Positions 47,274-59,842 are shown, counted from the first letter of the stretch. The stretch: DNA of 64,000 nt from Strongyloides papillosus (GCA_005656395.1 SRSI01000006.1:62001-126000); one strand, 5' to 3'. A program made the numbers and translations. Notes: a model not told the origin generated them from the sequence alone.

Positions 47274-47678
47274 TTAAACCTCCGTAAAGGAGGTTGGAAG
47301 TGGAGGTGGTGATGGTGGTGGTGTTGGTGGTGCTCCTGGGGCACCATTCTCCTCATCATAATTGGTGGAGCCACAGTGGGGGCAAGGGCCCTTCTTGGAG
47401 GCTTTCGCCCATCTCTTGACCCTCCGATATCCAGCTGCCACTAACATTAGAACAAAGAATTCTAACAATGGCCGGCAGTATCCCATAATTTGAATGGCCA
47501 ATAAGGCCCAGGCAGTCATTTCTCCCTTGAATGCTCCAGAGACTCCAGCAGCAGTAGTGGTTGTTGAAGCAGGTGTTGTTGGTTGGTAGCCATGGCGGCT
47601 ACACAATTCTTCATAATTTCTGAAAAACAAATTATTATAAGTCCAGACAAAAATAAAGAAAACTTACACAGCTGGCAT
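47274..47678 (-). CDS. Antisense spliced accessory gene in retrotransposon
   Basis: Two exons on the minus strand, 47678-47668 and 47619-47274, join across a 48-base GT-AG intron (GCTGT/GTAAGT ... TTTTTCAG/AAATT) to give 118 residues starting MPAVNYEELC. A Thr/Ala-rich linker precedes one long hydrophobic helix (about 40-70). A basic patch (RRVKRWAKASKKG), a CPHCG half zinc-ribbon and a Pro-rich tail (PPTPPPSPPPLP) follow. By eye the exon is far more GC-rich than anything around it. It lies antisense between integrase and the 3' LTR. I do not recognise a family. An unspliced start at 47630 is an alternative. Function is unknown; membrane location is inferred. Confidence 0.68.
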
Positions 47679-47970
47679 CTTTTACTTCTGACCAAAACAA
47701 TGATTTAAAAAGAATAAGAATAATTTTAAAGCCTTATATATATACAAAAACAAAACAACTTTTGATGATTACAAAATAAAGCATTGATGGATTAAAATAT
47801 CAATGATCAAATACCAAATTAATAATATATGTCTATCTTCTGGCTTTTGCCAAAGAAAAAACAGTAGGATTATTAAAGAAAAATCAAATATCAAATACCA
47901 GAAACATTATTACTAACTTCGTCTACCTATTGTTTAACAAACAAAATTCCCAGATCGCTACGAAGTAGCT

Positions 47971-47980
47971 GAAAAGGGGA
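47971..47980 (+). other. Polypurine tract
   Basis: GAAAAGGGGA lies immediately before the 3' LTR, the usual place for the plus-strand primer of a retrotransposon. Confidence 0.85.
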
Positions 47981-48157
47981 TGTAACGCCCCCAGAAGGCG
48001 TTATTAAAAAAACCAATATAAATACCAAGACAAATTCACTTTATATGTGAGATATTGAACATAAAATATTGTACCGAAGTTCTATTAATAAAAAGTTTAT
48101 TTTATACATTTCGTTTTCTTATCACCCGAGGATAGCACCTCGTTAAAAAAGCTTATA
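47981..48157 (+). repeat. 3' LTR (177 bp)
   Basis: Same sequence as the 5' LTR by eye over all 177 bases, from TGTAACGCC to GCTTATA, followed by the AAAT duplication. Confidence 0.95.
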
Positions 48158-48274
48158 AAATATAAGTTAAAAAATGGATTCCTCATGTTAAAATACATAT
48201 AGTTGTAAATTTTTAGGGTGTAATAATCATTTTAAAAATTTGACAAATTCAGATGACAGGTTGCTAAATATAAC

Positions 48275-49489
48275 TTCATTATTTTTGAACATTTAGATAA
48301 ATAACAGTAATAAAACATTAAAGTTTAATAATCTTTCATCTTAATATATAAAATATTTTTTTCATATTTTATTGTGTTATTATAAAAGTTTAGATACTAA
48401 AATATTTCTCAAATAAAGTCACTTCTTATATTGTACAGCATTAAAAAAATATCCTTAAAAATTTACAGAAGTTAAGAAAATACTAAGGGTACCAAAATGA
48501 ATTGAAAAAAACTTTTGAATTTTATAAAATACCAAATCACTTCAAAAATAAAAAATTAATTAAACTCTTGGTAAATCTTATTTCCTAAATTTAGATATAA
48601 TTATTCCAGACAAAAAAAAATCATGTACAAAGTATTTATTCATTATTATTAAAGAAATTAATCGCAAACAATATTTAATTTATATTACAAAAAATGGAAA
48701 TTATATTTAACATTTTAAAGTTGTAGAAATTAATTTGAAAGAAAAGAACGGTCTAGAGTTCGTGTTCATTCAGCTACACATATTAAAGAAATAAAAAAAA
48801 AACAAGCTTAGCGAATAATTTAAATATAAATGTAATAATTTAAAGTATATCGCCGATAGTTATCTTACATCTATTATTTTTTAAAAACTATTAATTTATA
48901 GTATATGGTTAATTTACAACAATATTGACTCGATAATAAACTTTTGTTAGAAAAGTTTCTTAATAGAAAAGTCAAAAATAATAATTTTAGAACATATTTA
49001 TTATATCTATATTTAATATTTAAAATATTTTCATTAATGATAAACCTTATATGGGAAATATTAAAATTCGGTAAATTGAATTTTAATATGTCAAACAAAA
49101 AACACTTGTGTTATCAGCTACATGGTAATGAAAGATGATGTTTTGTTAAATAATATTCTAGTATTTCTTTGCTTAGATTTTTGTCGAAGCAAATTTTTGA
49201 AAGATACATGGATAGATTAAATAAAGTTGAAAAAATTATGATACCACTAGTATTTTGCATACTTTAGCGACAAAATGACACAAAACAAACATTACAATAA
49301 ACAATAACAGACAGGCAAGTTCTAAAATATATGAAATAAAGTGAAGATGATTTATAAAATAAGTCATGCAGCTTCTCACATTTTGTCTATAAATTATTTT
49401 TTAAAATTCTACAAAAAAATACGTATGCCTACGAGATTAGTAACAGAAGTTATACATAATAAATTAGTTGTAATGATAAACTATCATTC
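48275..49489. other. Spacer without visible genes
   Basis: About 1.2 kb of AT-rich sequence. Short frames here on both strands are Ile/Leu/Asn/Lys-rich chance frames. The end contains the 3' flank of the minus-strand gene that stops at 49490. Confidence 0.4.
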
Positions 49490-51072
49490 TTAGTTAACTA
49501 CTTTGTATTTTTTAAATGAATCATTCCAGGCATTTTGGAGAAACTTTACATACTCATAATGTTCAGAGGTAACTTCTAATTTTGATGGTTTTTTGTTAAT
49601 TCTCTGAGATAAAGGTATTTGAAGTACTTGCTTATTTAATGTTGTTACTTTTAAAAAACCGGAATTTGGAGATAATTGACTCTTCGTTTTACTATTTTTG
49701 TGTTGAGCAAGAACTTTCAAGACGGAAGGAACGATTTTATCATCTTGTTTCAACTTTTTACCCGAATCTTTGGATACGCGTTTCTTCTCAGCTTCAACAG
49801 ATGGTAAGCAAAAATTACCTGTTGACCCGCTATTATTACAACCATTTAAATTATTTTTTGGCCTTGCAATATGAGCCCATGTATTCTGCGGACCTTGAGA
49901 AGAGTAGTTACAGGCTTTTCCCTCATTTTCTCTATCTTCTACTGTCGCAGATTGTTTAATGATAGTTTTTGCTTCAACATGTGGTGCTTTTTCATAATTT
50001 TCTTTTTTATTGCCATCTCGATTATTTCTATTTTTTTGGTATACAGCATTACTATTATTACGATCTACCTTCTTCTTAGTGTCGGAATAATTATCAGGTA
50101 CTTTTTGCTTCTTCTCATTAGAAATATTATTGTTTAAATTTCTTTTTTTGTTTTTTGATACTATCATGAAATCATTTTCAATAGAGGAAGTCTCAATCGT
50201 GGTAGGAAGTGTCGTTGATACATTTACGTTTGTACTTTCATTTGCTGGAGAAGAAGTTGACGTTACAGTTTGTGTAAGTTTGCCATTTACCATTAAATTA
50301 ACAGATACATCAACTGATACACACTCACAATTTGCTTCAACTGAAGTATTATCAGAGTTTTCTTGCTTTGTATCAGATTCCTTTACAGATACCTCATTTT
50401 CGTTATTTTTTTCAGTTGAATTATTTTTTCCATGCTTGTTTTTTTCTTCTTATTTTTTGATTTCCCTTGTTTTTCAACTAATTCTGGTGTCTTCTCTTCT
50501 TGATTAATCAAAGTAATAACTTCAGAAACAGATTTGTTACCAAAGTAATTGTCAATATTTTCAGGAATAAAAGTAGCTGCATTTTCATACCTTTTTTTTG
50601 GTTTTTTTTCCTACTTTTAATACTCTTTCAGATTTTTTAGTATATATTGTTTTTAATGTAGATGGACAACTGACTTGAATTCCTTCTGGTCCTTGTGTGC
50701 CATAATGAACATAAAGAGAATCTGTTGAAACAGGATTTGTATATAAACCAACGCCTACAAATTTGTTATAAAATATTTGTAAATGAAAATAAATTACTAA
50801 CTATTAACAGATACTTCAAACTTATTCTTATTACACTGTCTTTGTTGTGCCTCTGGAACAGAGCCATTTTTTACTTCTCTGCTTGGTGACACATTGCTAT
50901 CAATAAAATCCAATTCATTAGAAATATTATTTATACGACAATTAACAAGATTACCATTTAATGATTTCATCTCACAAGAGTTTTCATCATTTAATGGCTT
51001 TAATTCAATAATAGGATTACCCTGTGTAGGCACTTTTATCTCTGCATTATTTGCATTTATTTGTTGCACCAT
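49490..51072 (-). CDS. Unrecognised low-complexity protein, frame broken twice
   Basis: Exon 1 (51072-50802) and exon 2 (50754-49490) join across a 47-base intron (A/GTTAGT ... TTTGTAG/GC) to give about 511 residues if read through. Within exon 2 coding potential switches frame at two homopolymer runs. An extra base lies at about 50592-50609 (A8 CC A8 on the minus strand), and a missing base at 50439-50445 (A7). The two shifts cancel, and the 50-odd codons between them look coding (for example ENIDNYFGNKSVSEVITL). The protein is Asn/Lys/Ser-rich with lysine clusters suggesting a nuclear or RNA-bound role. It has a more ordered block early (YVHYGTQGPEGIQVSC) and another at the C-terminus (HYEYVKFLQNAWNDSFKKYK). 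No family recognised. Sequencing error in the runs is the simplest explanation; a decaying gene is the alternative. Confidence 0.6.
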
Positions 51073-53104
51073 TTTTTAAATAAAAACCTAAAAATAGTAA
51101 ATTTATTCAGTAAATAACAATAATAATTGATCGAGATTTATTTAAATATATAAAGAGTAACAAGTTGAATATCAAATATATTTTAATAAATAAAAATAAC
51201 AAAAATCATTAGATCAAATGTTATATACAGATGTATAGCATCTAGATTATAAAAACTCAATAATTATCATCAATAAAAATCAATTTTACAATTATAAGAT
51301 GCATCATCTAAAAGTATAATTATCACAACACTAAGCCAATATAATTTTCATATAAATTAACAACAATAATTAGCCGCCTACTGTTTGAGATATTATATTT
51401 TAATTATCAAAAACGAACAAAAAACTTTATAAGATCTATATAAATGTTCTCATGGTTATTGACAACAAAAAAGAGTGCCACATTAAGACGTATTTAGAAA
51501 TAAAGAATAAAATAAATTTCTAAGCACACGTTTTTTCCAAAGTAATACATTATAATTAGTAGTAAAGACACGTCAAACTCACTTGCATAGTAGGATAGTA
51601 AAAGAAAACAGAATCGTATACTTTGAACTAAAAAACAACTCAAGAAACACATGTCCAGAAAAATGCATAATATGAAAACAAGTAACAGTGAATGACTTAT
51701 AAACAAATAAGGAAACATTCATTATTTAGTACATTAATCGGAGGTTTACAAACAACTAAGCAATTACACAAATGAAATTTATAGAAAAAAATTAGTTCTT
51801 ATACATGTAACTATTTTATTGTATTGAAATTTACCTATACAAAACTTCTTATCACTAAAAAAGGCAAAATCACGAGAGATAGTAGGATAATAATAATAAC
51901 GAACATATGTGTATATTTCCTTTTATATATAAAATTGATATCATAATTATAAACACATATAAAGAAAAAATGTTAGGGAATTTACAAACATCTAATAATA
52001 AAAGATATCTAGAATATAAACACTCTATAAATCGTTATTGGAACGTTTAGGAAAGTACTATTTAGCTAACAATAATTCAATTTCATACAGCTGCTATTAA
52101 AAATGGACAATTCCTACTCTCTAGTAATAGTAAAAAAAAATACGAATCGATCTATCCTTTGTCATTCTAGTTTTCATAAAAAAAGACAACATTTATAATG
52201 TTAAATATGAATAGTTATAATTGAACAATATAATACTTATAAAAAATTATCATTTATTTTTCCGTATTTAATTCTAGATTAATAATAATACTCATGTATT
52301 ATGTATAAAAATTGTTATTTGATAAGTTAACTTAGAAAAAATAATTAACCAGCGATAGTTATAGAATTTTTATTAAAAACACTCAAAAACGCATGTGATC
52401 TTGAAGAATCATGTTAGACATTTCTGGAGTCAATATCAATATATTATTACATTCTCTATGGAAAATTCCTTACATTTAATAAAAGTTACGTATAACATAG
52501 TAACAAAATTATTTAATTGAAGTTCAACTAAAAAACATAGTAATGTTAACCTAGTTAACAAAACACTGCTTATAATGACTTCGCAATAAGTATCGACGAG
52601 TACCAGGATTTTTGATGACACAAAATAAAAACAATATATATAGAAGAATAAGTACCCTATTGAAAAAGTGCTGCATAAAATCAACTCCAGAAAATACTTT
52701 TTAAGAAGAATTAAAATAATACAACTTATACAAAATTAATAAAAAAATAAATATTATTGTTCCAAAATTGGATGCATTTTCATGAATAAATATCGTCTTT
52801 TCTAAAATTTTCTTTCCAAGATACCGATACATCTTAACACTATTTGGTAAAATGCATACATTTCTGGGAAACATGCTTAGACTTTTATTAAAATTATTAT
52901 TTCTTTAGAATCATTTTTGCTATTCAGCTGTGCCATAATTATAATTAAGTTTTACTTTAAGTATTGATGAGATAATTTTTTGCATGAGTATAAAGTAACG
53001 TTACAAACTGTAGTTTAAAAAATGCTAAGAAAATCATGTGCAATTAAGAAAAATAAGGGGGTGTTTTTATAACTTTTCATTAGGCGTTTAATATCCATTA
53101 AATT
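51073..53104. other. Spacer without visible genes
   Basis: About 2 kb of AT-rich sequence. Frames at 51494-51718 and 52436-52684 on the minus strand are Phe/Leu/Ile/Tyr-rich chance frames without splice or start context. The left end holds the 5' flank of the gene starting at 51072. Confidence 0.4.
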
Positions 53105-53765
53105 TTAGTAAGGAAATTTGATGTTTTTTTGTTTGTTATATTGTACTTCCCCTGATAATGGTTCTTTCCATCCAATATATTGTTTTTCCATAATTTTTTT
53201 ATAATAAGTTAAAGTATAGTTTGAATTACATTTATTTACAGTGCAACAATCTCCACATGTAACCATATCTGTTCCGTAACTAACACTTTCACAATAATCC
53301 ATACATCTTTCAGCACAACTTCTAGTGATTGATGAAAATGAGTCCAGCATTGTAGTTATTGTAGTCTGTAAATAAATATTATTTTTATAGTATATTTTTA
53401 GTTTTAATTATCCTGTTATTTTTAATTATAATAAACTACTGTTGAGTTGAAGAGTCGGAAATATAAAATATATTATTATAAGCGCTTCTTACCATGCAAA
53501 AAGGTTCCCATGGGGCACAAGGTTTGATTGTATCTGAGTCATCTAATTTTAGAAGATTTTTATTTGAGCACCAATCATCTTTGCTATCAGGGTCATAAAC
53601 ATCACTATTTGAATGTTGACATGAGTAGCAAAAAAGCATAGTTTTATTTCCAGCAGTGCCATGTATGTTTTTGGAACCCTTTTTAGAATCAATTTTCTTC
53701 GTGCACAGCATAAATAAAAACAATAGATAAGTAATTATTTGTGGTATTTTAATGTGTGGTATCAT
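53105..53765 (-). CDS. Secreted Ly6/three-finger-like cysteine-rich protein
   Basis: Exons 53765-53493 and 53365-53105 join in phase across a 127-base intron, giving 177 residues. A hydrophobic signal peptide (about 9-22) is followed by 12 cysteines. The spacing starts with FCYSC, passes through PWEPFC and RSCAERCMDYC, and ends TCGDCCTVNKCN. The CC....CN ending and the N-terminal CxxC are typical of the Ly6/uPAR (three-finger) fold, usually with ten cysteines. Two N-glycosylation sequons (NKT, NYT) are visible. There is no hydrophobic GPI tail, so a soluble secreted form is inferred. Nematodes have many such proteins; no specific orthologue is recognised. Confidence 0.75.
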
Positions 53766-56700
53766 AATATCGAAATGCTTACGAATATATTTTAAAAATT
53801 TATCATCTAAGGTAAATATATATATGTATAATACCGAAAGAAAATTTTACAATATTAAAGTATTATTGCATACAATATATTTTTAAAATGTTGTTACAAT
53901 GCTATTTTTTTACTATAATTTATGTGTTTAGAATACCAACTTCCTTTTCCACTTCTTTTCTTTGAAGCTGTAATTAGTGTATCAACTTCCTATTACTTTT
54001 TATTTATGCTTCAATTATCTTTTATATGTTAAGTGAGCTTATATGTTGTTATTTGATGCTAATTATTTTTATACGACATTAATCATTAAAAGGAATTTTA
54101 TAATTGTCTTTTGATTAAATTTAAATTTATTTTAACAAGTACAGTCACTATTTTCTTGATAATAGTAATATTTAATTTCAAAATTGATTGGTTTTATGAA
54201 AATTTGTTCCCAACTTTTTGTTATACATAATATTCAATAAAATAAGGCAAAAAATTGGAATGTGACATAAGACTGGAAATGTTTTTAATTATTGAAGTTT
54301 GCTAATGAAATTATTTATTATTTGATTGTAAAGTCCACTTTAAGAGTAGAGAAGAAATTTTATTAATGTTTAAGTTTGCAACCATATTTTTTTCATATAG
54401 CTAAGTTTTTCATGTTTTTTACTATTAATTTTCATTTAATGTATCTAATAAAAATATAATATTATATTGAAAAATTTTTAAAAAACAAATAATAATCAAA
54501 TTAGCAGTTGGTTTTTCTGTATTTTTAATGATATTTTTTGCAATATTATAAGTCTATTTTCATTATCTTCGCGCGTTTTTCTTCAACATCGATTTACAAA
54601 TTTTATTTTAAGTATAAGATATTTTTACTTATGAAAGTATATTTTTATCTCTCCACCTTATAATAAGCATTTGTCATAACTTAACTACATATTATTTATT
54701 TTATTTCTTTGCCAAAAAAGTATAATTTCTTGATAATAAATTCTCTGTTTTTACTTAAAATGTTTAATCTATAACGTAAAGCTTATATCACACGATTCAA
54801 ATAGAAAATTTTTTGTTATTTTTTCACGCCCAAATTGTTATTGGCAGAAGGGTCTTTTTTATATATTCTATAAAGAGTTTTACCCTTTTCTCCTGATATT
54901 ATGAAAGTCTCTAGCCTTGGCATAGTTGTCGAGGACATAAAATTTTTTAAAAAAATGGATATATTAGTTGTGTATTCTTGAATTTTTAAGTAACATATGA
55001 AAATGTATAACAAAACTTGGCTGCACCTATGCTTTTGTCTGTAGTGTTAAGTTATCTTTTTACTGGAGTTAGAGATTGGCGCTTTCTTATTTATTTATGT
55101 ATGCCAGAAAAGCTTATACACATAACACACTATAACTAATTTATGCCAAATTTATCTGATTCACTTTTGATGCTGTGTATAAATGTTATACATAGAGAAA
55201 AGATAGAAATAACAACAATAAATTTTTGTAGATAAAATGTGGCAAGGGGCGAATGTAGCGCGAATTGCAAGTCCCTTGCCATATGTCTTTTCTCTCTTCA
55301 CAATTCTCTCCACATTTTTATTTATATATATATTTTGAAGAGGAAAAATATAATTTTGTATGTATGTTTGCGTCCAAATATATTATAAGTGATATTTTTA
55401 TAAAAGGCTAAAGAAATGATGTACCAGCCGCCTGGTTTTTGTGGATACTTAGCAATCGCTGTATAAAATGTGAATATGTGATGTTGTTAACAATCTTTTA
55501 TTCTATGCCTCTCTCATTTCCTCTTTCTATTTTATATATTTATGTTTGTGATGTTAACGAAGAATAGCCTTCAATGTAACTCTCTAAATTTTCTATTCTA
55601 TATATAATTTCATATTTTTCTACATTTTATATCAGCCGTATGTAACATTGAATGACATATATATATATTTATATACATATATATATTTATCAGGCTCCGG
55701 CCTCTTATATTAATTCTACTCTATAATGCTATCTCACTAAACATGTTTACATAGCAAAAGCAATAGTCAAAGAGTTACCACAGAGATAGTGGGGTTTCCA
55801 GCTATACGAATATTTTTATTTTCTCGATATATAATACTTTCAATATAATAATTCTATTCTCTATATTCTTTCCACTACTGTTCTATCGCATCTTTAAGTA
55901 TTAATTGTGCATAGATGACATTGACAAGCTGATAGGAGCTACTTTGGTACTCTTCAGATGCTTCCACTAATATTTAGTAATATGGAGCATATCAGAAAAG
56001 AGAATCGGATATTATATTGTATTGTTTGTTTTATACTCTCTTCTATCTTTGTAATGTTTCTTCTCATTATATTAAAAAGTTCTCTGCATTATGATAAAGA
56101 CGCGCTTTCTTTTGATATAATTTTTCATAAATTAGTAAAACAAAAATCTGGTGATAATTTTAAAGTTAGCGCGCTGTTTCTTTTTCTTCAACTACAATTT
56201 TTATATCGTAGTATATGATAAATATATATATATATGTTCTTCATGTCTTAATCTTCTGTAACACACTCTATACTTTATAATTTAAGTGAATAAGAATATA
56301 TATATATATAACTATTTCTCTAGTGATTGGGAACCACAGAAATTGGAAAACATTAGACTCTCTGACTTAAAAATACGGTTTTGTAACTTCATGTTTTTTA
56401 CTATATCAGTACCTTAATTGTTACACCCAATCTTATATATGTTATCATCCATTAAATAATAATATTATTATGATTATGAATATGGTATAAACTTTTATAT
56501 ATGTAATGAAAACAAGATTGATTGCCAGAGGTGTCTTTAATTGTTATTTTAAATATTATATGTATGTATGCGTTTATCTATCATTTAAAAAATATTATAA
56601 AACGTGCTGAGATATAAATTATAAGGCTATCGGCAATTCAATCTTATAAAGGCGAAAAGGAAAATTGATTTTACACATTAACTGGAATTACAAATATAAT

Positions 56701-57333
56701 ATGTTTTTTAGAAAATAATCTATTTATATCAGTTGAGACAAATTAGATGATCAACTGATTGATATATCAAGAACTACTTATGTTCTGATACCCCAAAATC
56801 TCATTCTCTTACTTTCATCCTCCTAGAGATATAACATAAACTATTATGGTACTATCTTTTCTTTATACCCACACCCAATCATTTTCTGCTTCTTTGGGTG
56901 AATTTTGTGAGTAGAGAGAAACAAGGTATATTTTAAGTTACCGTTTCTAAATTAATTTTGTCTTGATCTTCATACTGTTGATAAGCCATTATTGTTAATG
57001 ATTAGATTGTTAGAATTAGATTAGTTGAGTTGTTGGAGAATTACACTAGAAAAAGATTTACGGTTTATGTTTTATTATACACGAAGCGTCAGTAGGTATG
57101 GATGGTAAAAGTACAATATAAAATACGTTTTAGGTGTTCAAAAGTTTCAACCATTTTTTTAGTGTTAAAAATATCAAAAAATAGATGAATATTTCGATTA
57201 ATGTATATTTATACTATAAATACTTTATCGTTTTGTCATAATATATAATAAATTTCCATTTTAAAACGTTTAATTTTCTTTGTAGCAATATTGTCATTCT
57301 GGAATTTTGGACCTGGAAATGAATATTTAAGTT
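53766..57333. other. Long spacer upstream of the RYH-repeat genes
   Basis: About 3.6 kb, mostly AT-rich. It contains one GC-richer hairpin at 55232-55284 (listed separately), several (TA)n runs near 55660-55690 and 56220-56310, and a splice acceptor (CTTTGTAG, to 57286) before the next gene. An 86-codon frame at 55958-56218 on + has a hydrophobic stretch but nothing else to support it. Confidence 0.4.
55232..55284. other. GC-rich hairpin in AT-rich spacer
   Basis: ATGTGGCAAGGG pairs with CCCTTGCCATAT (12 pairs, one G-U) around a loop of about 24 bases that itself contains GCG/CGC. Against an AT-rich background such a GC-rich inverted repeat is unlikely to be chance. The stem is short for a microRNA precursor, and no mature sequence is recognised. 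It could be a structured RNA, a protein-binding site, or part of the downstream gene's 5' control region. Confidence 0.4.
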
Positions 57334-59842
57334 ATGAATAGCTCATATAATGGTCAGACAAATATAATCATTCAACAACACAGTTATATTGATGATTCAT
57401 TCTGTTCTGGAACAGAAGATGAAATTCCATCTATTTCATCTAATAGTAACATGCAAATAGCTTCAAATGGATCTGGAAAGAATATTTCATCCACTATAAA
57501 TAATATTATACAACCAGAAAATCATATTAATAGGAATTCTATTTTACATCAATCACATAACAATCAAAATATCTATGGAATTTCAAATTCATTTCATTCT
57601 CCCTATCATCATTTTTCTGAGTATCAAAATAATAACAGTACTCCGAGTACCTCGAATAATGTTGAACTTCAGTACACTTATGTTGATAGTAATCCTACAT
57701 CAAATGACAACATTATGACACTTAATACTATTACAAATCCTCGAATTCTTCATAATTCATCGTCACAACAAATTATATTAACATCTCCTGTAGAAGAATC
57801 ACCATCGATTATCCAAAAATATGAAACATCTAGGAAGATAATTTCTGTTAATAGAAATAATACAATCAACGGATCACTAACCATTACAAATGATATTGAT
57901 GGTAATAATCACCACCAAGTATCAAATTCTAATTATGTCACAGCCACTTCTCGATCTCATGTTTCTTCTGCACCAACATATTACCTAGATACTATTAAAA
58001 ATTCATCAATAGCAAGTACTTCAATTAATGGGAATCAAATAGTATATAGAAGTCCTACTACTGTTTGTAATATTAATCAGAATTCAAAACACAGTGGAAT
58101 AATAGGTATTAGAAAAAATGTTAGGTAAGTGTTTCTGTGGAAATGGAAAATAACGGACATTTTCCCATTAATTTTAATATTTTAGTTTAAAAAATTTAAA
58201 TAGTATCCCTATACATAATGGAGGACAACAACCTAGAATAATTCATAACATTTGTAGTGGTGAAAATACTTTTAATATTACAGATACAAGATCATCTAAT
58301 AATAATTATGAGGAAACTCAACAGAGTATTTCTCATGAATCTGAAAGTATATTAAGAAGTAATATTCATAAAACAATATTAAGTAATGATAACAAAGTTG
58401 GAAGAATGCAATATGTCTCTTTTTCTTCACCAGAAAGCGATATACTAATAAATAATAGTAGTGATAATTCTCAGAAGACATCTAATAATAATAATACTGC
58501 AAAGGAAATTATTAATTATGTAGGTGATAAACAAAATGTTGAAAAATTAGTTACGAGGGAGGAAAATAGTAATATCATATCAAAGAACTTTTGTAGAAAT
58601 GGAAAGTATATTCAGAACAGTTGTACATTTAATGATGATCATAAAAAAGAAGATTTGACGAAGCAACAAAAATTAGAAGCTAAACGTGCTAAACAAGCTG
58701 AAGTTGCCAGGAAAAGGTATCATAATTTATCAGAAGAAGAAAAAAAGGAATTAAATAAAAAAAGAACACTTGCTCAGAAAATGAAAAGACAAAGAGATAA
58801 GGAAATGATGGAATTAGATAATATACTTAGGCAAAGTAATGATATTGTTGAAGATCCTGAAATAAATAAAGTTTTAAAGAGCAAAAAAATGAGGGCTCGG
58901 TGGGCTGAAGCTGCCAGAGCCAGATATCATAGAATGACACCAGAAGAGAAGAAAGCTTACAACTTAAAGAGGCGGATGAAACAGCTTGCTTCTAATGTTC
59001 TTGATAATGATAAAATATCACCAGAGGAAAAACAGAAAATATTACAAAAAAATCTAAAAGAGCAAAATGCTAGGAAAGCTGAAGCTGCTAGGTTAAGATA
59101 TCATGCAATGACAGATGAACAAAAACGTGCTTATAACAGAAAAAGAACGGAAGCTTTAAGAAAAAAACGTGATGAAGAAGAGAAATTATTGTCAATACCA
59201 GTTAAAAATATAACTAAAGATACTTGGGAAAAAGCACAAAAAATATTAACTAGAAATGAAAGAAGAGCAGCTGCTGCCAGACTAAGATATCAAAAAATGA
59301 CACCAGAGGAGAGAAGGTTATATAATCGTAGGAAACCAAAACATAAAGATTCAAAAGACAACGAACATTACCATTTGGAGAATTTTATTGATGATCAATC
59401 GTCATATGGGGAACACTCTGACAAAACATTGTCTATGAGTAGTAGTGTTGATTATAATTTGGAAGAAAACGATATTCTTTCAAATATTGAACGAGATGTC
59501 ATAAGACGTACTCATATAGCTAAACAAACTCTTATACGTCAAAATAATGACAATATTAAAAACACAATCGAAAAAGAGAAAAATAACCACAGTGTTCATA
59601 TTATTAGTGATAGTTCAAATTTTGTTACACATATTCATCATCCATGTGAGAGTCAACTGATATTAAACGATCTTACAACAAACTCTATGACAAATGGAAA
59701 TATTGTATATTCACAAGATGATATTGTTCAAATACTTCCTGAATCTCCATCAATAGAATCTAGTGTTGTAGAAAATTATCAATCTTCTCCAATATCGAGT
59801 CAAACATACAATCATGGTGAATCCAATTTAATGGATTTGTAA
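57334..59842 (+). CDS. RYHxMTPEE-repeat protein A (basic, probably nuclear)
   Basis: Exons 57334-58124 and 58186-59842 join within a serine codon across a 61-base intron to give 815 residues. The first half is Asn/Ser/Gln-rich and disordered-looking. Four copies of a basic helical repeat, consensus AEAARxRYHxMTPEEKxxYNxxR, occupy about residues 431-457, 500-527, 559-586 and 621-647, with KR-rich linkers between them. A short block ERDVIRRTHIAKQTLIRQ follows (about 700). The repeat loosely recalls the STPR repeats of silkworm FMBP-1-type DNA-binding proteins; that comparison is by eye only. A nuclear DNA- or RNA-binding role is inferred. The next gene downstream is its paralogue. Confidence 0.8.

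Larger units (their letters stand above)
38835..48157 (+). mobile_element. Ty3/gypsy-type LTR retrotransposon, full length
   Basis: The 9323-base element has two 177-base LTRs that look identical, and a 4-bp flanking duplication AAAT (38831-38834 and 48158-48161). It also has a primer binding site, a polypurine tract, and a gag-pol frame ordered protease, reverse transcriptase, RNase H, integrase (Ty3/gypsy order). It is inserted inside hAT-like copy 2. One stop codon breaks the pol frame at 45178. Non-canonical LTR ends (TG...TA) leave the duplication call between 4 and 6 bases. Identical LTRs mean a recent insertion. Confidence 0.95.
37857..48266. mobile_element. Non-autonomous hAT-like element, copy 2, split by retrotransposon
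   Basis: The ends TAGCAACCTGTCATC (37857) and GATGACAGGTTGCTA (ending 48266) are inverted repeats. They are flanked by an exact 8-bp duplication AATATAAC at 37849-37856 and 48267-48274. Removing the LTR retrotransposon and its 4-bp duplication leaves about 1083 bases. The left arm, tandem array and right arm resemble copy 1, for example GTAAACAAATAAA followed by a GTTTAC-containing segment near 38716-38815 and 31091-31185. No transposase frame is present. Confidence 0.88.

Noticed and set aside
54816..55013. 65-codon minus-strand frame
   Set aside because: No features beyond a chance frame and no neighbouring exon.
55958..56218. 86-codon plus-strand frame with a hydrophobic stretch
   Set aside because: Ile/Phe/Leu-rich helices arise readily from T-rich DNA; no splice partner or conserved block seen. 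It would need conservation evidence.
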